From assembly GCA_030447805.1 (NCBI GenBank), contig JAUJOE010000001.1, forward strand, positions 377,802-441,312: a DNA stretch of 63,511 nucleotides. Reading direction: 5' to 3'. Both the position numbers and the translations under genes were made by a program. The notes beneath the pieces are model-generated. The model worked only from the letters and a program-made list of their open reading frames with translations. It ran no database searches and had not been told where the DNA came from. This stretch comes from Nocardioidaceae bacterium. GTDB lineage: Bacteria; Actinomycetota; Actinomycetes; Propionibacteriales; Nocardioidaceae. Positions 8,095-17,990 of this stretch are shown piece after piece; positions within the stretch are counted from its first letter, which is position 1; each line of letters begins with the position of its first letter.

Positions 8095-9428
8095 CTACCC
8101 GGGCCGGGGTTTGAGGCGTTCGTGTCGGATGGGTCTTCGTTTGGGGTCGATGCGGGTGGGTGGGATGAGTTCGGGATGCCGTCGGGGGCCATGGCGATCG
8201 CCCATTCGCCGGTGTCGAGGAGGCGGTGGTGCCAGGCGCACAGGAGGCACCCGTTCGAGATGTCGGTGGGTCCGCCGAGGTGCCAGGGGGTGATGTGGTG
8301 CGCTTCGCACCACGCCGGGGGCGGTATCGCAGCCGGGCCAGACGCAGCCTTTGTCGCGGACGGCGAGGGCGATGCGTTGGTAGCGGTCGAACAGCCGTTG
8401 GGACATGCCGAGGTCGAGGATCTTCGACGGCCCGTCCAGGACCACCGGGAGCAGTCCGGCGTTGCAGGCGAGCCGGCGCGCCTCTCCGGCGGAGATGACG
8501 CCGCCGGTGTCGAGGGTGGCTTCCCCGATCCCGGTGGCCAGGGTGGCGGCGTCGATGGTGACCACGATCTGGGCGTTGCCGACGCCGTGTTGGGGGAGCT
8601 TGGTGGTGGGCAGGTGTTCGATCAGCTCGAGGAACGCCCGCCCCCGCCGCTGCCCGTACGTCAACGTCCCGATCTCGGTGTCGCAGTGCACACCATCGGC
8701 ATCGATCAGATCCGACGTGCCCGGCCCGTGCACCATCTCTGGCCAGTGGGGTGCCGGGTGGGTTGGTCGGGGTGCGGCGGGGGGCGGCCAGTGCGTCCAA
8801 GGGCGGGCGGTGAGCATGTCCAGGGCCAGGTTGGGCAGTTTGCCGGAGAACCGGCCGATCCCGTCAAAGCCCTTTGCGGGCCGAGAACGTGGTTTCCTGT
8901 AACGCCCGGGCTTCTTCGGCTGCCAGGAGTTCGGCGAGTTCGGATGTCGGCGCCGTCGGGGTCGACCACCTCGATCACATGGTTGGCCAGGTGCCGCAGC
9001 TGGGGAAGGAGAACCGGGGCGCCTGCTCGATCAGGTAGACCTCCGCCTGCTCCCGGGCGACCAGGTCCACCGTGCCGCTCAGCCCGGTGACGGTCTCGGC
9101 GATCAGCACCGCCTGCTCGGTGCTCAGCTCACCCTTAGACCAGGCGGCCCGGGTGGCCGGCACGGTGTCGTTGACCGCGCGGGCGCGGGCGACGATCCCC
9201 CGGCCGCACCCCGCGACAAGCCGTGACCGCCGAGCTCAGCCAGGCGGTGGGTGAGGACGCCCCGGCCAGCCGGGCCAGCTCCCGCTCCAACGCCGACCCC
9301 ACCAACCGGGCCAACAACTCATCCACCCCAGCACTGACCGCCAGCGCAGCGCTGATCCGGTCAACAAGCGCCTCATCGGTCAGCGACCACACCGGTGTAT
9401 CCACCACCGCCGCCAACGCCGCGGACAT
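8095..9428 (-). pseudogene. DUF222/HNH endonuclease (13E12-type) gene with about five frameshifts
   Basis: Starting at 9428 (MSAALAAVVDTPVWSLTDEA), the pieces of a ~445-residue DUF222/HNH protein can be followed through changing frames: TRAAWSKGELSTEQAVLIAE, VIEVVDPDGADIRTRE, TYGQRRGRAFLELIEHLPT, QRLFDRYQRIALAVRDKGC, then the HNH core CVWPGCD / CEAHHITPWHLGG / NGCLLCAWHHRLLD and the tail ending at 8095. Frame changes fall near 9190, 8985, 8910, 8335 and 8175. The family is abundant in actinobacteria and is often called 13E12 repeat or HNH nuclease; its biological role is poorly defined. As written the gene cannot make a full product, but the order and completeness of the pieces suggest sequencing indels or very recent decay. 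Confidence 0.8.
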
Positions 9429-9593
9429 GGTGTCGCCATACCAGGCAGACGTCGTCGACGGCTGGCCACCGACGGGTTGGCGATGGCCACCACTCACCGC
9501 CGGACCGCTCAACGGTTCAACCGTCGCTGTCGCCACGCTCGGCGTCGACTTGCAGAAGACTAGAACGAGGATCACCCACCGACAATATCGAAC

Positions 9594-10567
9594 CTACGTT
9601 CGATCCCTGACGAACAAGCTCATTGATGTCCGGAGGGCAGCGCGCCGTCGGGTCGTCCAGCCGCCGTCGCGACTGCTGCGCCCAGCCAAGAGCGTGACGT
9701 CGATATGCTCGTACAGAACCGGGGCCGCGTCACGATGCCGCGCGGTGCAGGTAAGCAGTTCCTCAGGTCGGCGTCCTGCCGACAGCCGGACGAGCCAGTC
9801 GCGCCCGGCGTCGTCGCTGAAGTGGACGGCCCATCGGCCGCCTTGCCGCTCGCGTGAGACCAGCCTGGGCTGCCCGTCAGGCCGGTGACTTGGCGCAGGA
9901 AGATCTCGGCCGCCTGTGCTGCGCGTAGCCGGAACGGCCGCGTAACAGGTCGAGGGTGAGGTGTCCGGAGAGGTGGCTCTCGACCAGAGCTGGCGCGGTG
10001 TCGGGAGAGACGCGGCCGTAGTACAACCCGTCGGGGAGCACCAAGACGTTGCCCGCGAAGCGGTCGCCGCCGATGTGCGACACCTCCCAGCTGACCTCGG
10101 GATGCGTCTGGGACAGTGCCGCCGCCACCGGACGCCCACGCTCGGCGCAGCACGTGTCGTGGCGTCCGTGCGTGCAGGCCAAGAACACCGGTTCGTCATG
10201 CGCAGTCATCCCCAGGCTCGCACCGCGACCAAGCCGCGCGAGTGAAAGAGCCAGCAGGTCACGGCTGCTGTCGACAACGGTGGTTTCCATTCGTGGCCGG
10301 TCTGGGTCGGCGTACGCCGCGAAGACGCGCAGGCCTGACCTCGACTGGCGACCGTGTCGCCGGATCCGTGAAGGACCTTGACGCCAGAGCTGCGGGCCTC
10401 GTTGCGGAGGTGGGCCTTGACGGCGTCGGGCAGTCGGGAGTCGGTGAGGGCGTCGCCCCCCACGCACCGGCGAACTCGATCAGGAGGAACGCGCGGACGG
10501 TGGAGGCAGTGCCAAGAATGGGTTCGTCCCGGTCGAGGCTGGCGACCGCGCACCGAAATCGGGTCAA
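9594..10567 (-). CDS. Sucrase/ferredoxin-like family protein (frameshifted)
   Basis: Thioredoxin-fold [2Fe-2S]-type protein of the Suc_Fer-like family. It begins at a TTG (10567) with RCAVASLDRDEPILGTAS and STVRAFLLIEFAGAWG. The core VFLACTHGRHDTCCAERGRP carries the cysteine cluster, followed by HIGGDRFAGNVLVLPDGLYY. The C-terminal part is WAVHFSDDAGRDWLVRLSAG and LYEHIDVTLLAG. Frame changes occur near 10455, 10365, 9930 and 9885; the total of about 324 residues fits the family. Its start overlaps the stop of the JmjC/cupin gene (TTGA), a pairing I recall as recurrent in actinobacteria. Enzymatic role is not established for this family. Confidence 0.75.
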
Positions 10568-11892
10568 GCAGACACCCGCAGCAAGCCTTCGCGGACGAGC
10601 CGACGGATGAGGACAAGTCGGCTCTGCCCGTCGAGCCAGGGCGCCAGGTCGCGGGGGCGCAGCGTGTCACTCGCACGGATGTGCTCGAGCACCTCGGTGA
10701 GGCGCGCGGGCATGGTCAGCCTGCGGTCCCCGAGCAGCAGCCGCACCTTGTTCACCGGCGGGTCTGACGACGCAGACGGCGCCCACCCGTCGGCTGAGCA
10801 GCGTGTCGTCGTCGAGCGCCGTGACCAGGAGTCGGTCGGTGAGGCCTCCGCGCAGCATCGAGTTGCGAGTCGTGAGGAAGCGGCAGCCCTCACGGTCGGC
10901 CAGCTCGTCGACGTCGAGCCTGGTCAGCGAGTCGGCGGTCTCCTCCAGCCGCTCGCGCAGACCACTCGCGAGTCGGCTCGGGTCGTCGGGGAAGCCAGCA
11001 GGGAGCCGGTCGCCGTACCGGTCGTCAGCGAGTACGTCGGTGACGACCCGCTGGAGGAGCTCTCGCCACGTCGCCTGGTTGATGCCGACCGTGACGTGCA
11101 GCGAGGCCGTGTTCTGGGTGCGGGCGGCGTGGGGGTGCCGGCCGGGAGGTACATGCTCGTGCCGCGTTCCATGAGCACATCGAGGACGGTGTCGCCGTCA
11201 TGGACCTCCCACTGCTTCGCGCCGTAGGTCTGGAACACGAACACGTCGTGGGTGTCGCTGTGCAGCGCGAAGCCTTGCGAGCCTGGCGGCGTGAGGTAGG
11301 CGTTGGCCTGGCAGGGGTGGCCGAGCGCGGACTCGAGCTCTCTGACGAGCTGGGTGAGCGGTTCCCAGTAGCGGTGCAGACCTTGCAGGACGAGCGTCGC
11401 ACCACCGTCGAAGAGGTCGATGACCTTACGAGCATCGACGAGGCCGGTCAGGGGTACGCCGGCCCAGCGCGGCCGACCGGGTGAAGGCTGAGCTCGGCAG
11501 CACGTTGCCGTCCTGCGCGATGCGCAGCGCGGGCGTGCGCAGCGCCGTACTCGTCAGCAACCTGGTCGACGTCGTCGAGGGATAGCAAGCCGGTCAGGAT
11601 GTCTGGGTCGGCCTTGTGGATGCGCGGACGCGACGCCCAGTCGGTGTCGAGGAACGACTGGGCGTCGCCCGTCAGCAGGGTGAGGGCGTCCAAGCTCAGG
11701 CGTCGGTAGCGTCGGCGTCGGTGCTGTCGCTGCGTCCGTGCCGTCGGCGTCGGTGCCGTCGGATGAGTCGCCGTCAGTCATGTCCGTCGCGTCGCCGTCG
11801 GTGCCGTCCGCGTCGGCCACGGGCATGGTCCCGGGATCGCTGCTGGTGGTCTGGATGTCGTCGTCGTTCAGGGGCTCTAGCGGACTGGTCAT
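10564..11892 (-). CDS. JmjC/cupin-4 oxygenase-like protein with Asp-rich N-terminal extension (frameshifted)
   Basis: From ATG 11892 the first ~65 residues are an acidic low-complexity stretch rich in D, G, T and S. The frame changes near 11700 into DALTLLTGDAQSFLDTDWAS, typical of bacterial ROX-like cupins. The catalytic region includes FALHSDTHDVFVFQTYG (H-x-D iron site), GTSMYLPAGTP(H) and LHVTVGINQATWRELLQ. The end is a winged-helix-like segment, LAPWLDGQSRLVLIRRLV, stopping at 10564. Members are Fe(II)/2-oxoglutarate hydroxylases, some acting on ribosomal proteins; the target here is unknown. Further frame changes lie near 11545, 11120 and 10780. Translationally coupled to the sucrase/ferredoxin-like gene. 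Confidence 0.75.
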
Positions 11893-12157
11893 GGCTGCTC
11901 CTCGTGCGTCGAGCGCGAAATGCGGTCATCGGGCGATGCCAGTTGCCACCGTACTCACCCGGTTGTGCCGGCGCTCCGCGGTGTCGACGGGGCATGGGAC
12001 AACCTGCACGAAGCGCCGGGCTTGTTTGCACTTCAATGCAAGAGTTGAACCTCAGGGGATACCGTGTCGGTGTCATCATCCAAGGCTCCTCCGTCCTCTT
12101 CTCAGGAAAGGGGTCCAGCTCATTACGATTCGTGTCGTGTCAGCAAGGCAATGTTGT

Positions 12158-12184
12158 CATCGCAGCCATCGCAGCCATCGCAGC
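12158..12184. repeat. Three tandem copies of a 9-bp unit
   Basis: CATCGCAGC occurs three times head to tail. The unit length is a multiple of three but no convincing reading frame covers it. Probably a slippage product within the unannotated region. Confidence 0.6.
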
Positions 12185-12388
12185 AGCGTGTCCGCCTGCT
12201 CGGTGCCCTTCGAGCACGGCAATGACGAGGTGGACCCAGGCCGGTACAGCGCCTTCACCCGTGAGGAACTGCACAGCAACTGGGACGGCGCAAAACGCTT
12301 CCCCGTCCTGGTGCCTACGTCTCCCCGCGGGTGCCGAAGATGGACCGCTATTCCTTATTCAAAACGATGTGGATAGCCTGAGTGGGAT

Positions 12389-12947
12389 GGCCCGTCAGGA
12401 CGGCGTTTACGCTGTCAGCACGTCATGCCCGTCTCCAGCTCCTCCATGAGGCGAAAGCCGTACCTCAATGTGAGCCATTCATCCTCGATGTGTCGTGACC
12501 ATCTGCTCGTCTGATTTCTCCCGGAAACCGTGCACTCGCCTTTGGGAGACCTTCCTGGGCATCGGAGGAACTGTCACAGCGGTTTTTTTACAAGTTCGGG
12601 TCGTGACTCCAACGGAACGTGGACTTTTAACAACTGACCATGCTGCTTCGGCCACGTCGGGACGCCGTGCTCTCCCTGACGACACGTCATGCCCGTGTCG
12701 CAGCAATCCGGTACGGGCGACTCTGTGACCCGTCCTCGATCGCGGCCATGGGTCTCCACATGATGCCAGTGTGCCTGAACCGGTCGGAAACGCCACAGCA
12801 TACAAGTTCGGGTCGTGACTGTTCATGTTACCAACAACTGGCCGTGCTCGTCGGCCACGTCGACGCCGTGGAAGCCCTCAGTCACGGCCCCTTTGCGCAG
12901 CAATTTGGTACGGGCGACGGTCGATGTTTCCGATCCGGCCATGGGTC
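12389..12947. repeat. At least three diverged direct repeats, period about 210-265 bp
   Basis: Copy A (12589-12754) and copy B (12801-12947) both begin with the identical 20-mer TACAAGTTCGGGTCGTGACT and share, in order, AACAACTG, CGGCCACGTCG, GCAGCAAT, GGTACGGGCGAC and CCATGGGTC. An earlier partial copy (about 12389-12437) matches copy A over GGCC-CGTC-GGAC-GCGT and the 12-mer CGTCATGCCCGT. Read on the minus strand, A and B can be aligned as peptide too (VARTxLLRxG, xDVA, VTTRTC), which suggests they derive from a repeated coding unit that has decayed. I do not recognise the unit. Confidence 0.65.
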
Positions 12948-13066
12948 ACACATGCCCAGAATGCCCGGCTGTCTTGGCCTGGTCATCGCGGAAGTGATCG
13001 GAGCGTGAGCGCGGGATCCATGGGTTTCCAGTCGTCATATCGCCAGGCGAGTCGGAGGGCGCATTA

Positions 13067-14029
13067 TTACGGCGATGGCACCGCGTAGTCGAGCCAGCGT
13101 TCGATGCGGTCGAAGGCGGCCTTGCGCACCTCTTCGCGCGAGCAGAGCACGTCGTGGATGGCCCCCTCGACCCGAACGACCGTGACGTCTCGGCTTAGCT
13201 GGTGCGACCACTTGGCGATCTGCTTGACGTCGAGCACGGTGTCCTTGCTTGCCGCCTCGTCGCTCCACTCCTGCGCGGACAGGCTCGCCGTCGAGCACAG
13301 CGTCAGCACCGGAGCGCCGACATCGATGCCGCGATGGACGGTCCGATGGCCCTTGCGCATCGCCCGCAGCCAGCCGGCCCGGATGGGATAACTGTCGCGC
13401 GGCTTCCAGGACCAGTCGAAGTCCCACTCGCCGTTGAAGTCCGCGTGCAGCGTCTCGCCGTACACGCTGGTGACCGTGCGCGGCACCACCGCGTACGGCC
13501 GCCGCTGTCCGAGCCGGTTGATCGCCTCCGTACCGGCGGTCCGCAGCAGGAACGACCCCTGGAGGTCGAGCCACGGGCTGTTGAGCACGAACGCGTCGGG
13601 GACTGGTTCACCGTCCGCCAACCGGGCAGCAGCCCACAGGCAGGCGATGAGACCTCCCGTCGAGTGGCCGCTGATCACCAGCCGTTGGTGGCCGTCCCGG
13701 TTGCGGATGCGGTCGACCGCCTCGTCAAGCTCGGCGAAGTACTCGTCGAGGTCGAGGCAGAAGTTCGGCGTCTGGTGGGGGAGGAGGGAGCGGCCGTGCT
13801 TGCGCAGGTCGAGCGCGTAGAAGTCGTAGCCCAGATCCGCGAAGAACTCCGCCGTGGTGGTCTGGAAGAAGTAGTCGCAGTACCCGTGCAGGTGCAGCAC
13901 CGCGCCACGATCGGCGCTGTCGGGCAGCGGTCGACGTACCAGCGTGGCGATGACCGGCCCCTCGTAGTCATCGGGCAGCTCGATCGTCTCGCGGGTGTAC
14001 GGCGGTCCCAGGACGTCCGTCTCGTGCAT
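13067..14029 (-). CDS. Alpha/beta hydrolase, serine aminopeptidase/monoacylglycerol-lipase-like
   Basis: 320 residues, no signal peptide, so probably cytosolic. The nucleophile elbow is GHSTGG (VISGHSTGGLIACLW) near residue 122, the oxyanion segment is VLHLHGYCDYFFQ, and the catalytic His is in GAIHDVLCS near residue 292. The lid region is rich in Trp (EWDFDWSWKP). Family members hydrolyse esters or peptides; substrate unknown. The gene ends 28 bp before the preceding repeat region and begins 27 bp downstream of the ABC exporter operon on the same strand, so it may be cotranscribed with it. Confidence 0.85.
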   Translation of the reverse strand: MHETDVLGPPYTRETIELPDDYEGPVIATLVRRPLPDSADRGAVLHLHGYCDYFFQTTTAEFFADLGYDFYALDLRKHGRSLLPHQTPNFCLDLDEYFAELDEAVDRIRNRDGHQRLVISGHSTGGLIACLWAAARLADGEPVPDAFVLNSPWLDLQGSFLLRTAGTEAINRLGQRRPYAVVPRTVTSVYGETLHADFNGEWDFDWSWKPRDSYPIRAGWLRAMRKGHRTVHRGIDVGAPVLTLCSTASLSAQEWSDEAASKDTVLDVKQIAKWSHQLSRDVTVVRVEGAIHDVLCSREEVRKAAFDRIERWLDYAVPSP

Positions 14030-14056
14030 CCGGACAGTTTGCCTGGCGAGGAGGAG

Positions 14057-15021
14057 CTAGTCCGAGGGTGGCGGTCCGGTGGAATAGATCTGCTTGATCA
14101 CGTCCTCGATGTCGGGCTCCAAGATGGCGAGGTCGGCGACCTCGTGGGTGGCAGCGATGGCGGCGACCAGCGGCGCGGCGCTGGCCTCGGCAGGGAAGGC
14201 CAACCACTGTCGCGGCCCGTCGACCCGCAGCGTCTGCGCGTTGGGTACGTCGAGCGGCGGGCCGGCTCCACCAGGTCCACCACCAGCGTGCGGCGCGCCT
14301 CGCCGAGACCGTGCAGCCCTTCCAGACTGCCGTCGAACACCAGGCGCCCGGCGTCGATCACCATCACCCGCGAGCACAGCCGCTCGATGTCGACAAGGTC
14401 GTGGGTGGTGAGCAGGACCGTGACGCCGCGCTCGCGGTTCGTTTCCCGCAAGAAGTCCCGCAGGTTCGACTTGCTCACGACATCGAGGCCGATCGTTGGT
14501 TCGTCGAGGTAGACGACGTCGGGATCGTGCAGCAGGGCGGCGGCGATGTCGCCGCGCATCCGCTGCCCCAGCGACAGCTGACGGACCGGCGTGTCCAGCA
14601 GCGGGCCGAGGCCGAGCAGGTCGGTGAACGTGTCGAGGTTCTCGCGGTAGCGGTCGGCAGGAATGCGGTAGATGCGCCGCAGCAGGTCATACGAGTCGCG
14701 CAGCGGCAGGTCCCACCACAGCGTCGTGCGCTGGCCGAAGACGACCCCGATGCGCTGCGCCAGCGCTGCCCGCTCGGCGTACGGCGTGTAGCCGGCGACC
14801 CGCAACGAGCCAGCCGACGGCACCAGGATCCCGGTCAGCATCTTGATCGTGGTGGACTTGCCGGCCCCGTTGGGGCCGATGTAGCCAACCATCTCGCCGG
14901 CTTCAACGCTGAAGCTGAGGTCGCGGACCGCGTGCACGGTCGTCGACGCCCGCCTCAGCCGGCCGCTTCGTCGGCGGACCACGAACGACCTGTCGACGCC
15001 GCGGACCTCGATCACCGACAC
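14057..15021 (-). CDS. ABC-2 exporter ATP-binding protein (one frameshift)
   Basis: ATPase of a three-gene ABC-2 exporter. Walker A GPNGAGKSTTIKML, signature QLSLGQRMRGDIAAALL, Walker B VVYLDEPTIGLD, H-loop LLTTHDLVDIERL. It resembles the ATPases paired with DUF990-type permeases, which is what lies directly upstream in the operon. After LVVDLVEPA (near 14265) the frame changes; continuing one frame over gives LDVPNAQTLRVDGPRQWLAF and a natural C-terminus TGPPPSD at 14057. Total about 321 residues. Substrate of the exporter is not predictable. Confidence 0.85.
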
Positions 15022-15028
15022 GTCGCAG

Positions 15029-15844
15029 TCAGCTCCCCGTCGACCGATAGCGCCGCACTCCGGTACGCCAGATGCCGGCAGCCGCGACGGTGAGGAGCGC
15101 AGCGGCCACCGGCGCGGCGAACTGGGCGGCGGTGGGAAGGTGCAGCGGGTCGGGCTTGTCGAGGATGAACAGGCTCGGGTACCAGTTCACGAACGCGATC
15201 GGCACGATGAAGGTGAGGGCTTTGATCGCCTCGACGGGGTAGATCGTCATGGGGAACTGGGCGAGCGTGCTGCCGCCGTACGTGAACGCGTTGGCCAGCT
15301 CGGAGGACTCGGCCGTCCAGAACTGCACCGCAGCGCCGATCGTGAAGATGGCGAGGAAGATCACGGTGCCGAACACCAGCAGGTACGGCACCATCGCGAC
15401 CCGAGCCGCGGTCCAGTCGAGGTCGAGGGCGTAGATCGACCAGGCGAACACCAACCCACCCTGGGTGATCCGGCCGAGCCTGCGCAGCGCGAACTCGTCA
15501 GCGCACACCTGCACAAACAACGACAGCGGGCGCACCAGCATCTGGTCGACCGTGCCGAGCCTGATTCGCTGACCCAGCCGCTCGATGTTGCCCAGCAGCA
15601 GGTCGGCGAACCCGAGACAGAGCGCCGAGCCGCCGTACAGGAAGGCGATCTCGGTCAGCGAGAAGCCACCGAGCACGTCGACGTTGGAGAACATCACCAG
15701 GATCGCGACGAAGTCCAGCCCGGTGATGAGGAACTGTCCGGCCGTCAGCAGCGCGAACGACGTGCGGTAGCTCAGCGAGACCCGGATCCACATCCAGGCC
15801 AGCAGCGCGTAGGCGCTCACGTTGGCCGCTACCCGGTCAACCAC
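15029..15844 (-). CDS. ABC-2 family permease (DUF990-like), second subunit
   Basis: 271 residues with six hydrophobic segments. I chose the GTG at 15844 (VVDRVAANVSAYALLAW), which overlaps the end of the first permease gene by eight bases; an upstream in-frame extension to 15967 lies inside that gene and is unlikely. Characteristic segments include GGSALCLGFADLLLGN and RLGTVDQMLVRPLSLF, seen in the ABC2_membrane_6 family. It ends seven bases before the ATPase gene. Together with the first permease it should form the membrane channel. Confidence 0.85.
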   Translation of the reverse strand: MVDRVAANVSAYALLAWMWIRVSLSYRTSFALLTAGQFLITGLDFVAILVMFSNVDVLGGFSLTEIAFLYGGSALCLGFADLLLGNIERLGQRIRLGTVDQMLVRPLSLFVQVCADEFALRRLGRITQGGLVFAWSIYALDLDWTAARVAMVPYLLVFGTVIFLAIFTIGAAVQFWTAESSELANAFTYGGSTLAQFPMTIYPVEAIKALTFIVPIAFVNWYPSLFILDKPDPLHLPTAAQFAAPVAAALLTVAAAGIWRTGVRRYRSTGS

Positions 15845-16649
15845 CGTGGACCACGACCTTGCGGTTCGCCCGCGCCAGCACCAGGTGGCACGTGAGCAGC
15901 AGCACGACTGTCCACAGCACCTGGAAGCCCACCGCCGCGAGAGCGTCGAGCCCTTGGTGCTTGCCAAGCCAGATGTCGGCCGGCACCTGCAGGTACGCCG
16001 CCCACGGGAGCGCTTGCGCGACGTCGCTGGTCCAGCCGGGGAAGAGGACGAGCGGAACGGCCAGGCCGGAGAAGAACATCGCGAAGACCGCTGCGAGATG
16101 CTTGACCCCGGTGTCGTCGAGCAGCCAAAACGCGCTCGCGGACACCAGCATCCGAACCCCGAAGCTGACCGTGACCGCCAGCACGACGGAGACCGCGAAC
16201 TGCGCCCAGACGAGGGCGTTGGCTGGATAGTGCAGGTCGAACACCAGTGCCCCGAAGATCATGGGCGCCAGCCCGCGGGTCAGCAGGTGGTAACCGGCCC
16301 GGCCCAGGTCGCTGGCGAGATACCAACCGAGCAGGCTGACCGGGCGGTAGAGGTCGATGGCGACGTCGCCTGTCTTGATGCGGGCGGCGAGGTCGTCGGT
16401 CGCGCCGCCGCTCCACACCGCGACGGTCATGATCATGGCCTGGCCCAGCCAGGCGTAGGTCACGGCGTCGGCGACGTCGTACCCCCCGGCGGTCGGGTTC
16501 TGCTTCCACACGGCGATGTAGGTGAACGAGATGATGAGCCCGAACACAGAGTTGGTGAAGATGCCGGCGAACGTCGCCGCGCGGTACGTCGAGTATCGGC
16601 GGAAGCTTCGGTGCGCGACGGCGAACCAGAGCGAAACCGTCGAACGCAC
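15837..16649 (-). CDS. ABC-2 family permease, first subunit
   Basis: 270 residues, six hydrophobic helices, opening MRSTVSLWFAVAHRSFRRYS. The internal ARIKTGDVAIDLYRPVSLLG matches the coupling segment of ABC2_membrane_6 permeases, equivalent to RLGTVDQMLVRPLSLF in the second permease. First gene of the exporter operon (permease, permease, ATPase, possibly hydrolase). The promoter should lie in 16650-16733. Confidence 0.87.
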   Translation of the reverse strand: MRSTVSLWFAVAHRSFRRYSTYRAATFAGIFTNSVFGLIISFTYIAVWKQNPTAGGYDVADAVTYAWLGQAMIMTVAVWSGGATDDLAARIKTGDVAIDLYRPVSLLGWYLASDLGRAGYHLLTRGLAPMIFGALVFDLHYPANALVWAQFAVSVVLAVTVSFGVRMLVSASAFWLLDDTGVKHLAAVFAMFFSGLAVPLVLFPGWTSDVAQALPWAAYLQVPADIWLGKHQGLDALAAVGFQVLWTVVLLLTCHLVLARANRKVVVHGG

Positions 16650-16733
16650 AACAGGCTAGTGTGCCCGATCAGTGGGGACGCGCGCTAACCAGTTCGGCGC
16701 TGGCTGGTGGGTTGTGGCACTCGCACAACCTCG

Positions 16734-17398
16734 TCAGCCAAGCAGCGCGGCAAGGTCCTTGATCGCTAGGGTGGGGCGCTCGTCCGCGAGACGGACGTGG
16801 ATCAGACGTGCCGCTGCCTCGGGGGTGGTCACCGAGGTGTCTATCTCCACGTCGTAGATGCGGACCACATGTGCGTCCTGTTGCCCTTCGAAGGATCGGC
16901 TCCGGGACGGACCCATCGTCGTTGTCGACACACCTTTCCCCGAGGTGGCGAGTCGTCGTTGCCTGATCGAGCATCCAGCGGACTACGTCGAGGTGGTTCG
17001 CCGACGGCGACCCAGGACTGGAAGCTCCTTCACTGAGACGTGCGCACTTGACCATGCCGGATCTGACGCGGCGCCGAGTAGTGATCGTGGTGAGTCGTGT
17101 CGGCGACGACGTTGATGCAACGTCGGCTGTGCGCGGCGATCGGCATCGTACATCGCGAGGTACAGCGTCTCGACCCACGGTTCCAGGTCGGGCCGCTCAC
17201 CACGCAAGGTCGCCGGCCGGTCTTTTTGCTGATAGTGCTGCGGCGTCGCAGATTTGAACATCTGGAGTTCGCCGAGATTCAGCCACAACCCCGGCATCGT
17301 GTCTTGGATAGCGTGCGCGATGCTCGTCTTGCCGGCGCGCGGCGTCCCGTTCACGGCCTGATGACGATCTGCCCCGGCGGCGTCGCGAACTCCCTCAC
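16734..17398 (-). pseudogene. Chloramphenicol-phosphotransferase-like P-loop protein, heavily frameshifted
   Basis: Pieces in order through changing frames: VREFATPPGQIVI, then NGTPRAGKTSIAHAIQDTMP (Walker A), GLWLNLG, KSATPQHYQ, ERPDLEPWVETLYLAMYDA, LDVVRWMLDQATTTRH and the tail VVRIYDVEIDTSVTTPEAAA. This order and the IYD-x-E-x-DTS tail are those of the CPT-like family, which in Streptomyces phosphorylates chloramphenicol but is mostly of unknown substrate. At least four frame changes separate the pieces, so as written there is no product. It follows the second PEBP copy on the same strand. Confidence 0.6.
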
Positions 17399-17424
17399 CC
17401 ACCGAGGTCCGCGCTGGTAGGTGC

Positions 17425-17990
17425 CGACCAGTTGCGCCCTTGCCAGCGTCTTGAACGCCAGGTTGAAGGACACGACGGCTGGGGTCACGTCGGCGTCGAC
17501 TACGACCCGACCTACCCTCCTCGCCGTTCTGCGTGGACGAACATCCGCGACCTGATCAGCCGGCGTGACGCGATGATGATCGCCCTCCAACCTGGAGGCG
17601 GCCGCTCCGGCATAGGCCGACCAGGCCGCCGTCGCGCCGCGGACGTGGAACGCGCGCGTGACCGGCAGAACGTCTACGTCAGCATCTCCGGCACCGGCAC
17701 GCGAGGACTGGTCACGTCGGCGGGGATGTCGACAACCTTCGAGTGCCAGACGAGTTCCACGCCAGACGGGGTTCGACGCGTCGCGGGTCGAACGCCGGCA
17801 AGGTCACCACGAACCTGATCGCGTCTGGTCGGCGAACGTCGACACCACTCCGTGATCGGTGGGCAGGCGGCGGTGCTGCGGTTGAAGAAGGTCTTCGACA
17901 CGCCGACTCCTATCCGCGACGGCTGTCGACCTTTCGGTCGGCAGGAGTGGCCGGCATCGCTCGATGTCCGGTCGTCCAGGCTCGTCGTCG
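17425..17990 (-). pseudogene. Degenerate PEBP (YbhB/YbcL) family copy
   Basis: The C-terminus is clear: [20 protein letters not shown] then RAQLVGTYQR, the usual end of Raf-kinase-inhibitor-like PEBP proteins. Upstream, VRGDLAGVRPATRRTPSG and [12 protein letters not shown] match the [13 protein letters not shown][11 protein letters not shown] stretch of the other copy at 18365-18832. The rest is barely alignable and crosses several frame changes. It shares with that copy an almost exact 34-bp DNA segment (17463-17500 against 18396-18430). Either an old duplicate or a garbled duplicate. Confidence 0.5.

Larger units (their letters stand above)
11893..13066. other. 1.17-kb region without a recognisable gene
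   Basis: Lies between the start of the JmjC gene and the end of the hydrolase gene. Base composition is less extreme than its neighbours and includes a run of seven T at 12583. Several open frames cross it on both strands but none looks like a known family. A plus-strand stretch at about 12205-12320 reads FEHGNDEVDPGRYSAFTREE and LHSNWDGAKRFPVLV, which is protein-like; its owner is unknown. The rest is dominated by the diverged direct repeats listed separately. Confidence 0.4.

Noticed and set aside
8095-9428. DUF222/HNH genes as an intron- or intein-type homing element
   Set aside because: No interrupted host gene or intein splice motifs are seen; this is the free-standing actinobacterial family.
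12158-12184. Tandem 9-bp repeats and nearby repeats as a CRISPR array
   Set aside because: Units are too short or too diverged, spacing is irregular and there are no cas genes.
12583-12589. T7 tract as an intrinsic terminator
   Set aside because: No GC-rich stem precedes it on either strand.
13202-14512. Long plus-strand open frame of over 400 codons
   Set aside because: It lies antisense to the alpha/beta hydrolase and exporter ATPase genes, which carry clear catalytic motifs. Long antisense frames are expected at this GC content.
16734-17398. Functional chloramphenicol resistance
   Set aside because: The gene is broken into several frames and most CPT-like proteins have no shown activity on chloramphenicol.
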